Positions 25,784 through 37,584 of a stretch of DNA of 64,000 bases are shown here, piece by piece; the first letter of the stretch is position 1; every line of letters begins with the position of its first letter. The notes beneath the pieces were generated by a model. The model saw only the letters and a program-made list of their open reading frames with translations, did not search any database and had not been told where the DNA came from. The DNA is from Chromobotia macracanthus (lineage: Eukaryota > Chordata > Actinopteri > Cypriniformes > Botiidae), in the NCBI GenBank assembly GCA_036877525.1, contig JAZGTH010000015.1, forward strand, positions 6,409,001 to 6,473,000, read 5' to 3'. A program made the translations under genes and the position numbers.

Positions 25784-26858
25784 ATGGAGACGTTCAACTC
25801 CAGGGACATGGCTCTCAAGGCCCAGAAGAAGATCCTGAGCCAGATGGCCAGCAAGTCTGTAGTTCAGATGTTCATAGACGAGACCAGCAGTGAGATTCTG
25901 GATGAGCTGTACCGCGTCTCGAAGGAGTACACCGGGAACCGATCAGAGGCGCAGAAGGTGGTGAAGGACCTCATTAAGGTGGTGGTGAAGATTGGAGTCC
26001 TTTTCAGACACAATCGCTTCAACGATGAGGAGCTGCAGTTGGCTCAGAGCTTCAAGAAGAAACTGCACCAGGGAGCCATGACAGCCATCAGCTTCCACGA
26101 GGTAAACAACACCAGCACGTCACAGTCAGCAACAGGGTTTGTGAACTTCATGCTGCGTATCTGTCAGAAAGTTTATCGATAAGGGGCATAGTAATTGAAT
26201 AGAAATGAGGGCCCATTTGTGGCAATAAATGCAGATTTATTGATCAATAAATAGTCAGATAATGACCATGCACGAACAGCTGAGGATTGCTCAAACAGGA
26301 TTGCTGTTGGTTTCAGACCTCTGAAATGGGAAAAACAAATAATAAATCCAGTTTGCAGTCACACTATAAGCTCTATAGAATCTTCATTTACTTATTTAAT
26401 TAACTTGTTTAACATTTTATCCATCACTTTTCTTTAAATTGTCCTGTTTTATCACAGTTGATTCATGAATTATTGCCATTGTAGCCATAAATTGGTCCAG
26501 TACAGTCCAGATTTCAACAAAGCAAACCAGCAATGAAACTCAACAGTGACATCTTTGTCAATAACCTAAAATGTACTTTACACTAACTGAAGTTCTTTCT
26601 TTTCCCCCTTTTCAGGTAGATTTCACATTTGACAAGGCAGTTATGTCAGAGATCCTGAAAGAATGTAGGGACATGCTTCTTAAGATTGTAAACACTCACC
26701 TCACAGATAAATCTCATGGACGCATCAACCACGTCTTTAACCATTACTCTGACCCCGAGCTCCTCACCCAGCTTTACAATCCATCTGGGTCTCTCAAGCC
26801 CCACCTTACCAAAATCTGCAATGGACTTAACAAACTGCTGGAGGATGGGACGTTATGA
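25784..26858 (+). CDS. tnfaip8l2: TNF alpha-induced protein 8-like 2 (TIPE2-like)
   Basis: The TIPE family consists of cytosolic all-helical proteins with a hydrophobic central cavity that bind and transfer phosphoinositides. TIPE2 restrains T-cell and Toll-like receptor signalling and steers leukocyte polarity. Two coding exons, 25784-26101 and 26616-26858, join in phase to 186 residues; human TIPE2 has 184. Recognisable family blocks are FIDETSSEILDELYRVSKEY (about 31-50), the K-rich KDLIKVVVKIGVL segment, GAMTAISFHEVDFTF (about 96-110) and KSHGRINHVFNHYSDPELL. The ETSSE, YRVSKEYT and SDPELLTQLY wording favours L2 over TNFAIP8, L1 or L3. The ATG lies 3 bp after a good acceptor. The coding region is split at HE|VDF by a 514-bp intron. 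Its neighbours (scnm1, lysmd1, tmod4) match human 1q21.3. Two fish L2 paralogues exist, and I cannot tell which this is. Confidence 0.92.
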
Positions 26859-28425
26859 GAGCAGAGGAGTATTGACAGACTTGTCTTAAGCAGGATGGCC
26901 ATTGAGGACCACCTGTGAACTGAAACAGCATACATTGCAATCAAAGACGAGAAACAAGAACACTGTGGACTTACTGAGGGCACGAGACTTCATTTCAACC
27001 TCTGAAACTGTACTGCTGTGCTGTTTATGAATATTCAAGCATTTAGTGGCCTGGTATTTTTTACACGTGTTAATCCCAGCCACTGTTGCTGCCTGGAGTG
27101 AGCTCAGATCAAACTTTAAAATATTTGAATATGAACATCTTTATGAATATCTTATTTGTAATAACCACTGGGGTTCTACCACTTTGCTGTAAATTAGACA
27201 ACATTGTATTGTTAAATTCTGTAAATAACATGACCACACAAACATTTTAATAGAGCAACTTGTTTACACTGCCATCTAGTGTTACATGTGGTGATAGTCA
27301 TGAAGCACAAATCCAAGCTTGGCACTACAAAATAGACAAATCTATTTTGATATAGCACACAGGATCAAACATTTTGGAGGGTGATCTACTGTGTTTTAAA
27401 CTGGAACATCCACTAAGTAACGCACAGCTCTAATCAATTGTTATTACATAATTTAAATACAGTACAGTGTTTACTTCATGGTACTGTGTGAATCTTACAT
27501 AATAGCGTTGTACTTTTGCCAACAAACAAAACTTGCTGAGCAACATGCATTCATGTTTAAAAGTGGTCCAGAATACAAAAACGTGACTGGTGTAATTCAG
27601 TTAGTCAGACTAAAGAAAAGAATGCTTTGTTACACATGTTATCTTTGGTGATCTTTTTTTACTTCATGCTATTTCAAGTCGGGAGATTGCATTTAAAGGT
27701 GAATGTTAACTGGATAAGATCTGTTTGTGTTTATGGCAATGTAAGAGCAAGTCATATTGTATTTATTCATTTTGGAGGGATATGGGTTTTAAGTTCCCAA
27801 ATAACTGATGCAAAACATAACAAGGACACCAACCCAATGAAAGTCTTTATTGTGTTTTGGTAATTACTTATGGCACAGAACTTAAACTGCACAGAACAAA
27901 ACAACAATGAAAAATATACACATGGCCGAAGAGCAAAACTTCACTGTGTTGACAGATCATTATCTGGATGTCTTGTGGCACATTCAACTAAAAATATAAA
28001 TTTTTACTATAAACCCTAAACTACCTTCTATGTACTATTTGTTTAAGCTACATCTCAGGACGGTTCTATTGCTCAGATGCAGTAATAAGCAAGTGTCCAC
28101 ACTATACTCAAAACTTTCCATTATTACTTTGGCAAATGTGAATAAATACAGCAGCATTGCAGCATATGAACTACAAATCACATTTAGGCATTAGAATGTG
28201 CACGAACACATGCATGTATAAAGCTCTGGTAGCAGCTTCATATTACAGCATTTACAAATATCTCACAAGTATTACCATACATTCCAGCAATCTATCACCT
28301 AAAGCAAACACAACTGACATTATAAAGGCATGAAACCAGAATGGGAAGCCCTCAAAAATGTTTAAACTTATTTACAGTTAAAACACCACAGAATGCAGTC
28401 TGGAAGCCCTAATACACAACCCAGA
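26859..28425. other. 3' flank of tnfaip8l2 facing the 3' flank of lysmd1
   Basis: This region between two convergent genes probably holds both 3' untranslated regions. No other exon or RNA gene is seen. The bases TTTATT near 27845 would read AATAAA on the minus strand and could serve lysmd1. Confidence 0.5.
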
Positions 28426-29873
28426 TCAGAGCTGAAAGATCTCATCCTCCTGGTCCCTCAAATTCCTGGTCAAGTTGGTGATTGTAATGGGAATAGCTCC
28501 CAGTACTGGCTGTTGGGAGGATGCTGTGCTGGTGGCTGGCCTGTCATAACCGAGTTGTTCCATTAAGGAGAACCTTTCAACAAAGCAAGTGAAAGTTTAT
28601 GTTCCTGTAGCTCATCTGGTAGAGCAATGTGTTAGCAGCAAGGTCATGGGTTCGATTCCCAGGGAACACACATACTGACAAAATGTACAGCTTGAATGTA
28701 CTGTAAGTCACTTTGGATTAAAGCATCTGCCTAATGCATAAATGTAAATTAATTAAAAGTTATAAGTAAACACAAGAGAAATAAAATGTGAAAATGCAAA
28801 ACAAACAAATTAACTAAATGTTTTTTTAAGAAAGGCAAATAATGACTTTCCAAATAGGTGTAGCCAGACTGTAATGGCCCAGCTGATTCTTGCTGTATAA
28901 CCCCACAGGTAGAGACACACATATTAACCATAGTGCTTCCATTAAATTTCATTAACAGCTTAATTTAAACTCCCTAGTAATGTCAATAATTGAAGTCTAT
29001 AATACCATGACAAAAGACTACAGTCATAATTTCATTCAGACAGACAACTTACTGTTTCTGTCCATCCTGGCAGGTCTTTATAGCAGCTTGTTTTGACTGG
29101 CTGATCAGGCTGTCGATCTGTTTCAGGTACTCCACTGGTGACAGATCAGCATCAAGTCTACTACAGGCTGTTTGACTTTCGGGGGCCTCATCAGAAACCT
29201 TTGAGTGTGTTTTTGAAGAACTGTCCTCAGTCAAGTCCACACCATTAGTGAAGGACGAAGACTCCTTCAGAACAGGGATGACAAGCGACTTCTTCAGGAA
29301 TATTGACTCGTTTGTGTACAGTCTGTTCGCTCTCTTGATCTGCTCCATCTATAAAGAAAACAAGTTTCTTATCATATTGCTGTTTATATAGTAAGACTCT
29401 TATAGGACTGCACAATATTGCAATAGTTGGCAATGAATGAAAGTACTTCAAATGCTTCACAAAGTTATATAATCCCTTTCAGGTTGATGCAGATAGCAGA
29501 GAAGTTGTAATGATGCTTTCTTTTCCCAGAATGCATGTAAAACACGTATGCTGGTTATTAAATGTTCAGTTTTGAAATATATTTGAATACAATTTAAATT
29601 GACTGTATAAATTCAACGCGTTATCATATAGCATTATTTATAAAGCCTATCCATCTAAACCCTCTGGTCATCATATATTATCTGGTAACTCACCGACACG
29701 CCATACTTCAATGACAATCCTTGCAAAGTGTCGCCGGGCTTAACTTTGTGTTCAATTCGTCCTTGTTTAACGGGTGACAATGAAGACGACACCAGACTGC
29801 CGTATGACCGGGTCCGATGGCCGCGGAGGAGGCCGTGTGTCCCGGACAGAGACAGTGTGTGATCCGCGGACAT
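28426..29873 (-). CDS. lysmd1: LysM and putative peptidoglycan-binding domain-containing protein 1
   Basis: A small animal LysM protein with no established biochemical role; the LysM fold suggests glycan binding. Three exons, 29694-29873, 29053-29348 and 28426-28573, join in phase to 207 residues (human 227). The N-terminal RTRSYGSLV block (about 21-28) and the LysM domain (about 41-86, KPGDTLQGLSLKYGVS then MEQIKRANRLYTNESIFLKK) are clear. The exon 1-2 junction falls inside the LysM domain. The C-terminus ends NLRDQEDEIFQL, almost identical to the vertebrate ending. I chose ATG 29873 because the upstream in-frame codons are not ATG. It is transcribed away from scnm1 (head-to-head) and towards tnfaip8l2. 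A SINE lies in its second intron in antisense orientation. Confidence 0.92.
28601..28749 (+). mobile_element. tRNA-derived SINE with L2-type tail
   Basis: The head GTTCCTGTAGCTCATCTGGT then AGAG (A box) and GGTTCGATTCCCAGGGAAC (B box) is tRNA-like. It is followed by ACTGTAAGTCACTTTGGATT, AAAGCATCTGC and TAATGCATAAATGTAAAT, the tail shared with fish L2-clade LINEs. It is not a functional tRNA because it lacks a proper acceptor/anticodon fold and continues into the tail. It resembles the V-SINE/HAmo type of cyprinid SINEs. It lies in lysmd1 intron 2. Confidence 0.8.
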
Positions 29874-30480
29874 GGTCCGAGCTCCGGCGTCCAACTAAGA
29901 ATAATCTACAAGCAATGCATAAACTTTAGCGGACCATCTGCGATTAGGCTCGGTTAAAACGATGATCGAGCAGGAAGTCCCGCTAAATAACGCCATTTAA
30001 ATAAAACTGTGACATATAATAATGTAGACAGAGTTGTAACTTTGACAGCTAGTTACGCTAGTTGCGACTTCAATTATGTATCTATGATGACCGTGAAATA
30101 GTACACGAACCGTCGAGTCTAATGTAGAAATATGATCAAACTGTTACAGGCTCATTTCAGAGCGATTTTTAAACTTATTTATCGAAAGCTTTTAGCTGAT
30201 TAGCTTAGCCTATGTTGCCATGGTTGCCATTGGCTATATAGATGCTCCGCCCACACCGATCCCACAATTCCACTGTGACGAACAGGAAAGATGCTTGTTT
30301 GTGTATTGATGTTAAAATCTGCTTTTTATACCTGTAGGAAAAAGCTCCTCTAATTTTATTAAGCCATTCTAGGATGACTGACACATTCTTATTACTGTGA
30401 CAAGTTTTACTTTATTTATTTTTTGTTTATTATTATATAAATGTCTGGGTTTTGTTAAAGTGAATGATCTGAATCCTCAG
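29874..30480. promoter_or_regulatory. Shared head-to-head promoter region of lysmd1 and scnm1
   Basis: The two divergent genes leave about 600 bp between the lysmd1 ATG and the first recognisable scnm1 remnant. The lysmd1-proximal part (29.70-29.99 kb) is rich in CpG compared with the surroundings, as in vertebrate bidirectional promoters. Human SCNM1 and LYSMD1 are also divergent neighbours. No TATA box is convincing. Confidence 0.45.
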
Positions 30481-31420
30481 GATGTGGCCAAGAGCACAGA
30501 AATGATCAAGACTTCATCTCATCAGTTAATCAGAAACCTACTTCTGTGACAACAGAATAAGCTGACACCGGTACAACAGGTACAGCGGATGTGCAGATCT
30601 ATTCTGGAGCTTATTGTTTGGGTCATGTTGCATTTATAACTCATTTTAATTGACCATATGTGTTGTGTTAATTGTCGTCTGTAGTGCTTTAGGGCCAGAG
30701 GGAAGGTACAGAGACAGAAGAGATCCAACACTGTCAACGTCAGTGAGTGTGAGCGTCTATCAGAGCAGAGACGCAGATAACTAAAGATATCAAATTAAAA
30801 AGGTATGACAATGATTCAGATGATCCATGATGTACCTGACATTACTGACTATAGCTCACATTCACCATATTACAAATAGCTTTATATAAATATCTGTATG
30901 TTCCTTATTGTCTGATTTTTTTTCTTTTAAAAGCACTTTCAAGCTTAAAAGCAAATTAAGGAACTTATGTATAAGCACTGAAAGTATAACAATTGCAAAA
31001 TTTTACAAAAGGTTTATACTAACATAAAGTACCACCAATTGAATCACTTCATTCATTCATTCATACACCATTTTGAAACAGATTTATCAGAAGTTCTTGT
31101 GGTTTAAAGAAAGTGTGCTTAACTCTGATACTAGATTTTAGAATTAAAAACTATATAATATTTGAGTTTCAGCAACCTCCTGCATTGCTTCTGTTTATGC
31201 AATATCTGTCTCTTACTCGCTCTCTTCACTACACTGTTTCAGCTCTGGGTGGCTGCAGAACAGAATTGGTAAATGGGTAAATGATGAAAATGTGTTGTTT
31301 GAGTCTGATGAAGAAGAGCCAGCAGTGTTGTCCCCATGCAGTGACTCTTCATTGCACATTCTGCTACAACAGCTGAATGGCAGGACTGAGGATCCACAAC
31401 ATTCAGCAACTGCCAAATAA
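30481..31420 (+). pseudogene. scnm1: Remnant of scnm1 (sodium channel modifier 1, a minor-spliceosome protein)
   Basis: The last exon (31243-31420, after TGTTTCAG) translates to SGWLQNRIGKWVNDENVLFE then SDEEEP, the diagnostic SCNM1 C-terminus. It then runs on about 33 residues to TAA instead of ending soon after the acidic stretch. The upstream block 30685-30802 ends LKSSGW-compatible (ATAACTAAAGATATC...AAAAG|GTATGA) but has TAG at 30690 and TGA at 30750 in that frame. Another exon-like block at 30481-30579 also contains a stop in its best frame. The matrin-type zinc-finger exons that should precede these are not visible between 29.9 and 31.2 kb. A donor at CGTCA|GTGAGT (30740) could skip the broken part, so a shortened transcript cannot be excluded. 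Position between tnfaip8l2/lysmd1 and tmod4 matches human synteny. Confidence 0.55.
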
Positions 31421-32999
31421 GTTCCAGGCTAAATTTCATCTGAACTGCGTGCAAGATGACGATAATATCTTGATGGTCACAGTTCTCATGTGACATCTTG
31501 TAAATCCAGGCCTATGTGACCTACATACAATGAGGTTGTTACTTTATAAAAATCTTTTTAAGAGTTTCTCCTCGTACTGCATTTTGTAGTTTGTATTAGT
31601 ACTGTGTACTTACCATCTTTAAATATTTTGTTTCTATAAAATATAGATTATTTTTTAGAAGATGTAACAGGGATTGACAAACAAATATGTAAATAAATTT
31701 ATGACCTCCTGAAAGGCCAGTGGAATTTGAATCTTGTGTGGTGTATTTTTATTTTGCACATTTGCTGTACATTTACACATTTGGCAAACACTCATTCAAA
31801 GTGACAGTGTATTGAAGGTATACATTTTATCAGTGTGTGTGTTCACTGGGAACCAAACCCATGACCTTTGCACTATTAACACAATTTTCTACCAACTGAG
31901 CAACAGGAACACTCTAGAAGTTACATGGTTCCAAATCTGGAACAGGAATGTAGAACGACGGCTGCTTTCTGTGGTTCCTTTGCCAAATGCCATCAGAGTG
32001 AGCTCGGCCTAAGGTGACTTCACATTTTGCAGTAGCAGTAAGTGTTAAGTTTAATCACCCACAGAAATGACAGGAACCCACACCCAAAAAGCCCCAACAC
32101 CTTGAGGTCTTTAATGCCTCTTCTTTAAAATCTGTAAAAAACATACTAGAGGTTAATGGGGCAGGACAGAAATGACGATGGAGAATCTTGATAGATTGTG
32201 CAGCTGTTTCAAAGAGGAGCTCCTCAACCCCTACCACACCCCCCCCACACACACTTCCAGTAAGGGGGTATATTTGGAGATTTGAAACTCTAACCCCTAA
32301 GACTGAATTTCATGACTGAGTGGCTAGTGTATAAATAGGTTAGGTAGGAAGCGTAACCATTACAAATTCAATCGTTCCACTGGTGGTTTGAGCCATAACA
32401 GACTTAATCCATAATCATATAGTCAAAATAAAATCAAAGTCATATGTTAATTTACAAATCTAAACCAAACAATTGTTATAGTATTCCAATCTACAGATGA
32501 CACACTATAAAGGTGCTTAATACAGCCAGTCTACTGAGAACATCTGCTTCAGGAGTTGTAACCACACTCATGCATACTTGTTTTATGTCAGTCCCTTGGT
32601 AGAACAATCCCAGATTTTAGATTGATTTTACAATTAATAAAACTTGATTAGATGATATAGAATGCAACATTTTATTGAAAATATTTACAAAATTATACTG
32701 GGAGCACCATATTGTAAGAAAACGCATGAATGAAGAAATGGATGATTAGTGTCTTTTTACAAGTTTGCAAACTTGTAAATTGAGGAGCAGGTCAATTTTA
32801 TTAGATCAAGCATTTTGATTTGATGAAATCCACAAAAAGCAATGAAGGTTTATCAAGCAGGCTATAATGATATCCACAATGACTGATGGTGAATTGTAAC
32901 AGCATATCAGGTTTATTTGTTATGGCTGTCACCAGGATGTCTTCAGGACTCCGGGGAAGGGGCACATGGAGAGCTGTGATACCTCCTAGAAGACTCCTT
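31421..32999. other. Intergenic region between scnm1 remnant and tmod4
   Basis: It contains a minus-strand SINE at 31.77-31.91 kb and the likely tmod4 3' UTR. TTTATT near 32911 reads AATAAA on the minus strand, about 85 bp beyond the tmod4 stop. No other exon is seen. Confidence 0.5.
31769..31911 (-). mobile_element. tRNA-derived SINE, minus orientation
   Basis: The tail comes first (TACATTTACACATTTGGCAAA, then TTCAAAGTGACAGTGTATTG). The tRNA-like B box follows as GGGAACCAAACCCATGACC, and the A box as TACCAACTGAGCAACAGGAAC. It is diverged from the 28.6 kb copy. Confidence 0.7.
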
Positions 33000-35900
33000 T
33001 TAACTTACTCTCTGCTGACGAACTGAACATGGGATAAATGCAAAAAATGTCAAGTTCAATTAAGCTGTAAAAAAAAGATTTAAATAATGCAAATCCCCTT
33101 AAAAATCTCGGGCACTATTCACTGCCATTTTAAAGCTGTGAAGGATATTACCAATATAACTGTTTGGCTAAAAGAAAAAGTCATATACACCTAGGATGCC
33201 TTGAAGGTGATTTTTTTGGTGTTAATTTTCATTTTGAGTGGATTACCCTTTTAATGAGCATTAGCTACAATGTATGAAATATTTCAGAATGCACTCACGG
33301 AAGTCATTGTTTCTAGTGATGGCCATGGCAGCTCTTGCACGTGGGCCCTGCTGAGTGAAGTGATAGCCAATCTTTAAAATGCTGGGGTTGTTCTCCAACA
33401 TGGCTGCTATCTCCATCTCAACTGAATCTCCCAGTTTCTGCCTCTGCAAGAACAAAAATGAACAGACACACAAAGTTTCTTTTCAACTTAACAAACATGC
33501 AGCTTTTGGTACAGCTAGCATTTCATTTGCAAATATTTTTGGCAGGAGTTATAGTGGTTTACTTGGTTGTCGATCTTAATCTCAATTAGGGTGGAGTTTT
33601 CACCCAGTGCTTTGACGATGGCCATCATGCCTTGTGCTGTGATGAAGTTGGACTCGATGTTCAGGCTCTGCAGAGTGGTGTTAGCTTGTAGCATCTCAGC
33701 TATAGCCTGATCCACAAGAACAGAGTAGAAGAAATATTTGCACTGCAAAACTTTTAAGTTTAATCAATGTGGTTGCACAAGTCATTTCAACTTACTCTTT
33801 GTAATCTTGACTGGTGTGGCATTGAGGTAACAAGAAACAGTTGGAAAATTGCTTAACCACTTATTTTTTTAAGTTATACCATTTAGGATTTAAAATATTA
33901 CGTTGTAAATATTACCTGTATAGCCAAGTTGATTAAACTTAAAAATTTAAGGCAGCAACGTTTTTTTTACAGTGTGACATCAGCTCTCCACAATAGTGGA
34001 GAGAATGATGTTTATGCTTTTATTTTTATTATGTAACATATTAAATGACTAATTCGCTATGAATTTATTAAACTTTTATGCAGCAACAATCCAACCTGTT
34101 AGATAACTTGCATGTAAAAATCAATAACATGAGCTTGAAGCAAATAAATGTGTAAATTAAACAACATCAGAAGCACAGTAAAGATGACACACGTCAGTAC
34201 TTACATATGCCACAGGATCATTACTGCGCGTCCCAGCAATGCTGAGACTCAACACGTGTGTGTTACACTTCATGCCCTCAAAAATCTCTTTCAGGGTCGG
34301 GATAGGAATGTCCTACAGCAAAGAAAAACATGCAAAACATTCATTACTATCCTCATCGTGAACAAATGGAGAAAATACATAAAATATTATTATTATAATA
34401 TTGAATGCTCAATTTGTCGCTTTGGACAAAAGCATCTGCTAAATGTATAAATTTAAGTTGGTAAATCAGACATTTACAAGCAAATCAATACTAAAATTGA
34501 TGAACATGTAAAACGAGGTAAAGCGAGGTTGATTTCCCATGACGCACTGCATTTTTAGTTCATCACTACCTCTAATTATTTCAAATGGTTTGCTAGTACT
34601 ACAGGCATCAGCACTGCTAGCATTTTTACCGGGATGTTATTGAGGTTGACCTCCGTCAGCCCGCTGTCGTTTTTCTGGATGAGGCGAAGAGTGTCCTCCA
34701 CATCTGTGTCATTTGGAGGTTCATCAGGATAGATCTTATACACATCTGGTTTCACCACACCTAAATGAGAGTAGACCAGCTTATGGTACAGGACTTCATA
34801 TTGTTTATAGTTCATTAAAAAACACTGTGGGGGTCAGGAGGAGGATTATATAGATGCACACTTACTGTTGATGCCTTCTGTGTTGGCAATTTTGCCTGTG
34901 GTGTTCAAAGCATCATAATATTGCTTGTTGCTCATGAGTGTGTACATCCCCAAGATAGCTGTGGAGATACAGCATAAAAGTCTCATAGTTAATTATTTAA
35001 ACATCCAGTTGTTTGGGACTGCTGTTGTGGGACCATTTTATATGTGTGTAAATTAATATTTAATGGTTTTTAATAGTTAATGTATTTTTAATGGAATAAT
35101 CATGAAAATCGTGGCAGTGTGGATCTGTAAGGTTGCAGCTGCACACCAGGTGGCGCTGATTCACAGGTAACTTCCTCTTCATGTTTTAATTAGCAGTTGC
35201 TGGATTAGTGAAAACATTTATATATTATTAGCAGAAAATACTGAATTTAGACATAAGGAAATACAATTGCTCCAGGCCCTGCATTTTAAATATCTCTCAA
35301 AGTCACTCTCACATACAGTAATCACATTAAAACCTCCAGCACTGTTTACAAAAATATTTATAAGACTACCCAGCTATGAATTTTATTAACATTTACATTT
35401 AATAACAAAAATATTAAAAATGTTATTTTGAAAGTTCTAGGAATGTTCAACGTGTCAGATTTTTAAGACATTATATTAATATTAATATTATATTAAACGT
35501 TCCACTCTCAACTTAAGAAAAACATTTGTGATATATAGATATATAACATTTAAAAACGTTCTACTAATGTTACTGCAAGAATGTTTTTGATAACATTGAG
35601 AGAACTTTTAGAGAACGTTAGCCAACATTCTGAGAACGTTCCCTATGTTGGATATGTCCAATCCACCATTAGCTGCCCAACAGCACAGCAAAAGTGAATT
35701 CATCCATAAAAACAACAACAGCAGACGGGCAGACCCCTATTGACAGCTTAATCCTGATGTGGATGTGTTCCAGAGTTAGAACTGTGTTCTGAATGAGGGG
35801 CTCTGTGGGTAATCTGCACACAGTGATACACTCCAAAACTCACATTTGTGCTGCGCTCAAAGACAAACTGTAAATGTCCTTAAGGGGACCGGCTTACTAT

Positions 35901-36754
35901 TAAGTGCTAATAGGACAGATCAAGGGCAGTTTAGAATGACTAGTTGACTAGTTTACATACATTTGTTATTGCAATCTGAATGCTACAGTTTTTGTTTTTA
36001 CAGTAAGGCTTATCCTGGTTGGCTAACTACTGTAGTTGGCCCCTGGTCAACTTATTTTGGTAAGCTGCTGAGTTTGGGGAAATAGATACTGTGTGCTTTA
36101 AATCTGTGTATGAGTGAGACCTGACCTGCACAGTTCATGGTTTCACATAGAAAGTCAGTTGAGCTGGTTCTTTAATACGTATTTAAAAAATGTAATTTGA
36201 TACTTATTGTAGAACACAAATAGAGCGGATGAAATTAGAAAGGTCTAAGGGTTTGATTGACAGGTTTTGCGTGGGGGGTTCTGTGATCAGCTGGTTACAA
36301 TAGTAAACAGAGGATTAGTTCTCAGTAAAGGATCAACATTTGGATTACAATCAGAGTCATTGCAGGACATGACAGGTTGTAAAGTGAGGATTAGTATTAA
36401 AAGAGCAGAGTAGATCTTTACAGAGATACAGCCTTTGGACCGGATATCCTGGTATTATGTGAGTAGAAACAAAACCGGAATTGAACCAGACCAGAACTGA
36501 CTCACCTGCAATGTCACACATTTCGGCATCTGTTGCATTCCTCAGCGCCTCCTCGAGCTCCGGTTCCAGAGTGATCTGTTCTTCCACAGGAATTTGTCCT
36601 GTGCCTGGTTTAGGGACAAAAGCTTTACCTACAGAGAGAGAGAGAGAGAGAGAGGGATTAAATTAAAATTCAACTAAAACACCCATCAGCTGAAGAATGA
36701 AAAATAGTAAATTATGTTTATATATCATTACATAGTTGTATATAATGATATACA

Positions 36755-36789
<35 letters not shown>

Positions 36790-37439
36790 CCAAACTTCAT
36801 TGTTAACATCAATGAAATGCAGTTGTGTGTGATTGTACCTCTCTTCTCGCCCGTGAAAGGTACCAGGTCTTCTCTGTCCTCATGTTCCATGGCTTGCTTC
36901 TCTAAGTGATCCAGTAAGGCAAAACGATCAAAAGGGCCTGTCGGGCTTTTCTTGGTCTGGTCACGCTGGCGGAACCCAGCTGGGAGGATGGCATTCTGAA
37001 ACACAAGGGGCAAGAGAACAGCAACATTTGTAAAATGTGTGAGCTTGGTATATATGCCCATGGATTTCAGATTGTCATAGACCAATATTATCCCAGCATG
37101 ATTTGAGAATGATTTAAGAATGTTCCAGGAGCATTTAGTGTGCCTCAATGGAAACATGATAAAACACTTCTAATATTCTGTTAAAAAAATTAACATGATG
37201 TCACAAGTTTTTTGATTAGTGACCTAAAAATATTAGCAAAATCAGCTGGTCTCTGGCCTCACTGTAGGTGATCCTCACTGTATATAGCACATATACTGTA
37301 TATTAAAATGTCAGTACAGTATCTGTTGTACCTCTGGGTCCATTTCCTGCAGCTCATACTCCAACTGGTCCAGCTCCTCTGCGCTGAGGCCCTTGAGGAT
37401 GGCATCCTCATCAATGTCTCGTGGATCACTCTTCGACAT
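33000..37439 (-). CDS. tmod4: Tropomodulin 4 (skeletal-muscle thin-filament pointed-end cap)
   Basis: Caps actin filament pointed ends together with tropomyosin in sarcomeres. Nine coding exons, 37332-37439, 36839-36995, 36506-36628, 34866-34958, 34630-34760, 34205-34312, 33563-33706, 33299-33443 and 33000-33022, join in phase to 343 residues (human 345). The tropomyosin- and actin-binding N-terminal half contains DIDEDAILKGLSAEELDQLE (8-27), RQRDQTKKSPTGP and DLVPFTGEKRGKAFVPKPG. EEQITLEPELEEAL and DAEMCDIAAILGMYTLMSNK follow. The C-terminal leucine-rich repeat domain (about 160-335) has EVNLNNIPDIPIPTLKEIFE, LQSLNIESNFIT and GYHFTQQGPRARAAMAITRN. The muscle isoform assignment rests on KKSPTGP, the short tail and synteny with vps72. 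A GA repeat at 36.63 kb and a TA repeat at 36.76 kb lie in introns. A non-coding first exon may lie near 41.3 kb. Confidence 0.94.
34410..34455 (+). mobile_element. SINE/L2 tail fragment in tmod4 intron 6-side sequence
   Basis: TTGTCGCTTTGGACAAAAGC then ATCTGCTAAATGTATAAATTTA is the SINE/L2 3' tail without the tRNA-like head. It lies between tmod4 exons at 34205-34312 and 34630-34760. Confidence 0.6.
35368..35652. mobile_element. MITE-like element, ACCCAGCTAACA family, copy 5, in tmod4 intron 3
   Basis: It starts ACCCAGCTATGAATTTTATT. The interior has GTTCCACTCTCAACTTAAGA, GTTCTACTAATGTTACTGCA and GAGAACGTTCCC, in the same order as the 1.9 and 49.0 kb copies. The right end is decayed. Confidence 0.6.
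36632..36656. repeat. Short GA microsatellite in tmod4 intron 2
   Basis: About 12 GA units lie directly at the polypyrimidine tract (CT on the minus strand) of the acceptor for the exon starting at 36628. Here the repeat itself serves as the splice-site pyrimidine tract. Confidence 0.8.
36757..36788. repeat. TA microsatellite in tmod4 intron 2
   Basis: About 16 TA units, giving a spurious Ile-Tyr frame. Confidence 0.9.
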
Positions 37440-37584
37440 GCTGGTTGCTTGGTGGTACTTTCAGTTCACACAGCTGATCCAGACACAGCGAGCCCTGAGA
37501 GGGATAAAGAATACAACAGATGAGCAAGACAGATACAGCCTATAACAACCAGCCCACAAAAGGTTTCCCGTAACTCAATTAGGT

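Noticed and set aside
28601..28675. Possible tRNA gene
   Set aside because: A- and B-box-like motifs are present, but the sequence continues into the L2-type SINE tail and several similar copies occur in the window. It is a SINE head.
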